Of a stretch of 64,000 nucleotides of DNA, positions 59,440-64,000 are shown in pieces (position 1 is the stretch's first letter; the number at the start of each line of letters is the position of its first letter). This DNA is from Aselliscus stoliczkanus (lineage: Eukaryota > Chordata > Mammalia > Chiroptera > Hipposideridae), in contig CM066736.1 of the NCBI GenBank assembly GCA_033961575.1, positions 83,414,852-83,478,851 on the forward strand. Direction: 5' to 3'. A program made the position numbers and the translations under genes. A model generated the notes under the pieces. It was not told where the DNA came from. It ran no database searches and saw nothing but the letters and a program-made list of their open reading frames with translations.

Positions 59440-59680
59440 TAACACCTAGTACTTGCCAAGGGTGTTCTATGTGTCGGGTGTTGTTTGAAATGCTTTGTAA
59501 GTTTCATAAGTAGTAACCCCTTTACGTCTCCCCGAGCCAAACCAGATGACCTGGGGACTTCATCATCCTTCTCTTACACACATGAAACTGAGGCACAGAG
59601 ACGCTGAGTCACCTAGCCAAGGACATAAGGCTTGAAAGTAGCCGAGCCAGCATTTGAAGCCGAGCCAACTGGCCCTAGAT
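59440..59680 (-). repeat. MIR SINE fossil, antisense
   Basis: GTACTTGCCAAGGGTGTTC, ACATGAAACTGAGGCACAGA, GAGTCACCTAGCCAAGG and AGCCGAGCCAGCATTTGAAG are in order. Confidence 0.85.
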
Positions 59681-59869
59681 CCCATGTGCTGAGCCTCTGT
59701 TCTTCTCTGCTAGGTCCTTTATATCCCATCCCAGCATCTTCAGTCTGGAAATCTATGCAGCGTGGTGCTGCTACAACTCTACACAGCTCCAGCTGGCCCC
59801 GACTTTCCCTTAATACTGCACAGCAAGTGGAAAAGCTGATGTGCAAAAGGTCTTAGTGCTCCAGAGCGC

Positions 59870-60090
59870 TGGCTCAGAGGCAGGTCCTGAGCCGGGGCTG
59901 AGTCCTAGCCCTGCCCTTTGCTCGCTGTTGACTGTGGACAAGTCTCTTAATCACATCTGTCTTATAATAATCCATACCTCAAGGGGGATGTCTGGGGATT
60001 AAATGAGATGTACAACACTTATGTGTCAGGGCAGCTAGCATTTATTAAGTGTTAGTAGCTGTTATCACTAATAGCAAAAGTCGGTGTTAG
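59870..60090 (+). repeat. MIR SINE fossil, sense
   Basis: GAGCCGGGGCTGAGTCCTAG, GTTGACTGTGGACAAGTCTC, GGGGATTAAATGAGATGTAC and AGCATTTATTAAGTGTTAGT are recognisable MIR landmarks. Confidence 0.72.
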
Positions 60091-60110
60091 CATTAGCAAG
60101 GACACTTCTA

Positions 60111-60660
60111 TAGGTCTGACAATTAAGGTCGCGAACTCATCCTAGAAAAAGTGCTCCATACCTCATTATCAGTGAATATCACTATGGTCACCTTCGAAGT
60201 CCTCCCCTTGGGAAGCTATACACCGATGTCAGCGCCTAGTCCACACTTCAGAGCCATTTTGGAACTCTTTTTCTGGAACGGCCATCAGAGCTGTCATTGT
60301 ATTACCTTTTATTGTCCTGAATGTCATCAAAATGTCTTCCTTTCAATATTTCCTTTGTCTTCGGGTAAAGCAAGAAGTCATTGGGGGCCAGATCAAGTGA
60401 GTAAGAAGGGTGTTCCAATGCAGTTATTTGTTCACTGACTAAAAACTCCCTCACAGACAGTGCCGTGTTAGCTGGTGTGTTGTCGTGATGCAAGAGCCAT
60501 GAATTGTTGGTGAAAAGTTCAGGTTGTCTAACTTTTTCATGCAGCCTTTTCAGCACTTCCAAATGGTTAACTGTCCAGTTGGTACAAATTCATAATGAAT
60601 AATCCGATATCAAAAAAGGTTAGCAACATCATTGCAACAAGTTTACAAACTTAATTGTAG
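60111..60660 (-). pseudogene. Internally deleted mariner transposon with broken transposase
   Basis: On the minus strand an 86-codon open stretch (60302-60562) includes LLHHDNTPANTALSVREF and EHPSYSLDLAPNDFLLY, then KGRHFDD. Exactly 34 residues separate the Asp of HHD from the Asp of PND, the DD34D signature of mariner transposases. The helix-turn-helix DNA-binding part and the first catalytic Asp are missing, and the element is about 550 bp where intact mariners are about 1.3 kb. The left end (TAGGTCTGACAATTAAGGTC) and the right end (ACTTAATTGTAGG) look like worn terminal inverted repeats. It cannot encode an active enzyme. Confidence 0.85.
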
Positions 60661-63309
60661 GTTTTAGTGTCACCATAAGAACGGGAAGAAAAATGAGGAT
60701 CTTAGCCCAAAGCATTAGCATGGTTATATCACTGATGCAAATGTCCTAGCACCATGGCAGGCAGAGGCTCGTGGACCTTTGAGGTTGTCAGCCCTTTTGT
60801 GGGAGAAGAGGAAGCTTTAACCCAAAGTAAGCTCTCAGCTCAGCAAGGTAGCAGCAGAGCCTCAGTCGTGGAGAACCTGGAATCCTAAGTGAGGATTCTC
60901 AAGGAGGAATTCCAGTGTTCGTAAGTCAGGAACTTTCTGCCTTTCCATCTAACACTGATAAATTTCAAGCATAAGAAGTTAAAATATTGGAGAGCCATGC
61001 ATCATATTACTAATATTGTCCTCACTGGCAAACGCTGGGTGAGGACTTACCAAACGCCTGCACTGTGAGTCCACACAGCCCTCTGGTCCCATCCTGGAGG
61101 CATCAAGGTTGGCTGCAGGTGAACTCCACAGTGAGAGGCTGTGGTATAGACAGGTGCTACCTCTGGGCGGTATTCTGGCAGAGGAGAGAGATCTGCCTGC
61201 CTGCCTCCGCTGCCTCTGCCTCCTCCCCCCAGCACTGTCGAGCCATGTAACTCTACCCTCTGGGCCTAACCAGGCTTCTAAAAGCAACCCCAAACTGAAG
61301 AGAAGGGCTCAGAGCAACCCTTGCTGCTCAGCCTCAAGTCCTTCCACTGTTCCTGTGTCTGGCCCTTTGCTTGCCAGCTTTGTCAAATGGATTTCTGTTC
61401 CGGAATCCCAACCTGACTCTCGATGCCTAAGTTTCTGATGTCAGTATCCTGGTATCCCTGCCACCCAAGGACTCAAGCCTTGCCTTCCCTTGCCAGGCTC
61501 CCACCCCCTTGCCTTCTCTTGCCAGACCTGGGTCTAGAGCTCCAGCCCTGCTCTTCTTAGGAACCTGGGCATTATTACCAGGTGACACACAGAATGTCCA
61601 CATCCAGTTGCCCAGGGAGCTCCCTCCCCATGCCTGTCCCCATCAGACCTTCCTCCCCTATCCCTTGAATGACTATTTCCCTTAAATGCCAGCTATCTGT
61701 TGCCTCACACCTCAGATTCAGCCTGCTGAGCTGGACTTCCTGCAGTCCTCTTTCTGTGTCTCTGCCCAGCAACAACCCCTATCCCGGGAAACAGGTCTAA
61801 TGTAGTCCATCTAAGTCTCTCCTTTCCAGGTGAGGCAGACCGGGCATACAGCCGTGGGATGAACTGCTCCACTGAGAAACTGTGTCAGGAGTCACATTTA
61901 GCAGAGCTGCCTTCAGTTTTTCTAACAACACAAACCATCTCCTGAAAAGTCTTCTTAGAAGCAGGCCTCCGGCTACATAGCATAGAGCAGCCTATCTAGA
62001 CATGTACCACACCTTCCACGTCCCAGGCACATTGACAGTCTTTCTGAGCTATGTCCCCCTGATCTGGCCAACCCTATTACCTGCAGTCAGGAGACTTTCT
62101 CCTCTAAAATGATCACTGCTGACCATCCTCTTAGTTCTGCCTCTCAGTTCTGCTCTGCCATAACCAGTGGGCTCACGTCTCTGGAAATAGAGGGTTATGA
62201 ACAGTCAAGCGCTCTGTTCTTGTGTGCACCTTTGTCAGATAGCAGACAATATTCCAGAGGGTTCCTGTAGGAGAGGACTCAGGCCAGAGCATCAGCATTG
62301 AGCAGCCAGGATGCCCACAGGCTTGGGCGGACAGAACCTGGGAGCTCATGTCCCCTGAGTGTCTGAAGGAACTCAACAGGCATATAAACCTAGGAGGTCA
62401 CAGAATAGTGGCTTCCGGTCTCTGCAGGAGGCACAGCCTAAGGGCCCAGAAGACACTAGTATTGACTGGGCTATCTTGTCATTGGATGCCCTCAGGTGGT
62501 ATCAGTGCACCAAAGCAGACCTGTTGGTGCCCTGGCCTTGACAGGTGATGGAGCAGAGGCTCCACCCATCTCTAGAGATCACGTAACTCACCTACAAATG
62601 AGAAGCTGGGACTCAGTCACCCCAGGGACACTTCTAGCTTAAAAATTAAGCTTCTCCTATTCACCTGAAGAAGTCTGTGGAGTTTTTCCTCCCTCTCCCC
62701 ATACTTACACAAAACTGTCCAAGGGGAAAAGCATTTTTGTCATGAGCTAGAATACTTCCCTGTAATGTGTATTCCACACACCCAGCAAGTGATCCGCAAG
62801 CCTCTGGTGGCGTCTCAAGTGAGCCCAATTCTAAATGGAAGAACAAAAGTCAGGGTTCCTGGGCGGAACCTGATGCTCAATTCTAACTGTGGGAATGTTT
62901 CTATGTCCTATTGCAATGAATTGGTAGGCAGCCCCCCTTTCTATATTATGCTAGCTTTGTGTCCAGATACTAGGATTTTTAAAAAGTCAAATTATATTCA
63001 TTCCAGAATGTGAGTTCCTTAGACATAGGGATTGTGTCTCATTTACTGTTAGTTATTTAACTGCTTAGAACACCACGCAAAATAAAACAGAAACTGAGGG
63101 CACTGCCCTGCTGCAGTTTCCATAAGTAAATAAGAAAATGGATGGATAAATATCTGTCCTTCCATCCAGCATTGTGTGTGGCACATAGTAGGTACTCAAT
63201 TAAAGTTCCCATAATCAAACCCTGTTGTCATTTACCAGGCCTTTGTCTCTGTTCCTCTTCCCTCAACCCATCTAGATCTATTTCTGTCATCGTCTTCTTT
63301 CATTTGTGG

Positions 63310-63960
63310 GGTATTTATTTCTTTGCTCAACAATTATTTGCATGCTATAGACCTCCTCCTGTCCTAAGCACAGGAGTTTTAGAGATGAAAAGGACATGGT
63401 CATTACCCTCAAAGAACTCACAATCTAGAAAAGAAGTTGAGGTGTTTGAACTAGTGATTATACTTCAGTGGGATGAGGACACTGTGCTGTGTTTGCCAAA
63501 GAAGGAAGTGACTGCTTTCTCCTGGGGAAATCAAGAGAAGCTTCACTGAGAGGCAGGCTCTCAGTGATTAGTAGGAAGGGGGAGGAAAATCATTCAAGGC
63601 AGATGAAAGCAGAAACAAAGGCAGGGAGGCATAGAAATGCATGCCAAGGCAAGGATATGAGGAGTAATTTAATATGGCAGCAGCACAGGATGTGAGAATG
63701 GAAAATAGGATGTCACCCTGAAGAGGCAGGCAGGGGCCAGATCCTGAAGGGACTTACATGCCAAGGTGAAGTCTGAACTTTATCTGGAGGCAGTGGGTAC
63801 TACAGAAAATGACCTGTATGGCACAGAGTTGTTGATGGCGTGGTGAAAAGAGCCGTGATAAAGTTTGGAGAGCTGGGGATCTTGGATTTGCAGGGGACCT
63901 TGAGAGAAGATGTGGGCCAGCTCCCTGCCCTCCAGTGCGTCAGGAACATTACAAGTGAAG
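63310..63960 (-). repeat. L2 LINE 3' region, antisense
   Basis: CTCAACAATTATTTGCATGC, TACCCTCAAAGAACTCACAA, GCAGAAACAAAGGCAGGGAG and AGATCCTGAAGGGACTTACA follow one another as in antisense L2. Boundaries are approximate. Confidence 0.65.
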
Positions 63961-64000
63961 GGATGACATCAAGATCTGTTCGTTTCGGCCTGTGGTGATT

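Larger units (their letters stand above)
1..64000 (+). other. TENM4: TENM4 gene, internal part (exons plus introns)
   Basis: The whole window lies inside one gene. Six exons translate in order into teneurin EGF repeats 2 (end) to 8, the linker insert, and the Cys-rich segment that precedes the TTR-like and beta-propeller region. Paralogue choice rests on residues I recognise as teneurin-4: [11 protein letters not shown] in EGF6, the AHYLDRVVK insert, and IIQETQ followed by [10 protein letters not shown] in the last exon. Teneurins are type II membrane proteins that dimerise in cis and bind latrophilins and teneurins in trans at synapses. The start codon, transmembrane segment, NHL propeller and YD-repeat barrel lie outside the window. 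No antisense or nested gene is supported. Confidence 0.96.
51511..64000 (+). other. TENM4: Intron after the linker exon, continuing past the window (at least 12,490 bp)
   Basis: Starts GTGAGT; no acceptor joined to teneurin sequence is found before 64000. Contents: an L2-like piece near 51995-52160 (-), a SINE at 52196-52305, MIRs at 53340-53465, 54850-55290, 59440-59680 and 59870-60090, an L1 3' end at 55352-55735, an L2 at 57475-57605, a mariner remnant at 60111-60660 and an L2 at 63310-63960. An AT-rich candidate element lies at 58760-59270. The stretches 55740-57400 and 60700-63100 show nothing recognisable apart from a small imperfect CCTTGCCTTC repeat near 61478-61525. Confidence 0.87.

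Noticed and set aside
60302..60562. Possible domesticated transposase gene
   Set aside because: The fragment lacks the DNA-binding domain and first catalytic Asp, sits in a 550-bp deleted element with worn ends, and has no exon structure.
1..64000. Intronic miR-708, which is hosted by TENM4 in mammals
   Set aside because: The mature sequence was looked for and not found. It is hosted in a more 5' intron, outside this window.

Overview
This window is mammalian nuclear DNA, and it is almost entirely intron. Six short exons on the + strand spell out a continuous piece of teneurin-4 (TENM4/ODZ4), a type II transmembrane synaptic adhesion protein. The exons cover the end of EGF2, EGF3 to EGF8, the nine-residue alternatively spliced microexon between EGF7 and EGF8, and the cysteine-rich linker after EGF8. 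Reading frame, GT/AG borders and codon phases join without a gap. The exons total 929 nt, and the gene continues beyond both edges of the window.

The host is most likely a bat, probably a rhinolophoid such as a horseshoe, leaf-nosed or false-vampire bat. The reason is a set of tRNA-like SINEs beginning GGCCGGCC-GAGTGG, which I recall as resembling the Rhin-1 type. Several still carry intact target-site duplications. Two 82-bp mariner-type MITEs and a decayed mariner transposase are also present. No exon is disrupted. The species and family are inference.

Layout: exon 1-151 (end of EGF2, EGF3); intron with MIRs, a long composite SINE, a C/G-rich quadruplex candidate and a (CA)n tract; exon 6431-6631 (EGF4-5); 18 kb intron with MIR/L2 fossils, an exact 51-bp tandem duplication, (TGGA)n, a young SINE and a MITE; exon 24709-24894 (EGF6-7); intron with four bat SINEs; microexon 33467-33493; intron with a second MITE and a hAT fossil; exon 39005-39151 (EGF8 and the first half of a Ca-binding-like loop); 12 kb intron with (TA)28, a pyrimidine tract and a possible conserved noncoding element; exon 51294-51510 (Cys-rich linker); then more than 12 kb of intron with a SINE, an L1 3' end, a mariner remnant and L2 pieces.

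Functionally the exons form a modular series. Every internal exon from EGF4 to EGF8 is a multiple of three and phase 1-1, so each could be skipped or included in frame. EGF5 has phenylalanine where one cysteine should be, the known teneurin device that leaves a free cysteine for covalent dimerisation. No second gene, RNA gene, CpG island or promoter could be supported, and I found no convincing undescribed system. The points most worth a second look are the microexon and its flanking splicing signals, three repeat-poor AT-rich blocks that may be enhancers, the exact 51-bp duplication, and the matched MITE pair.
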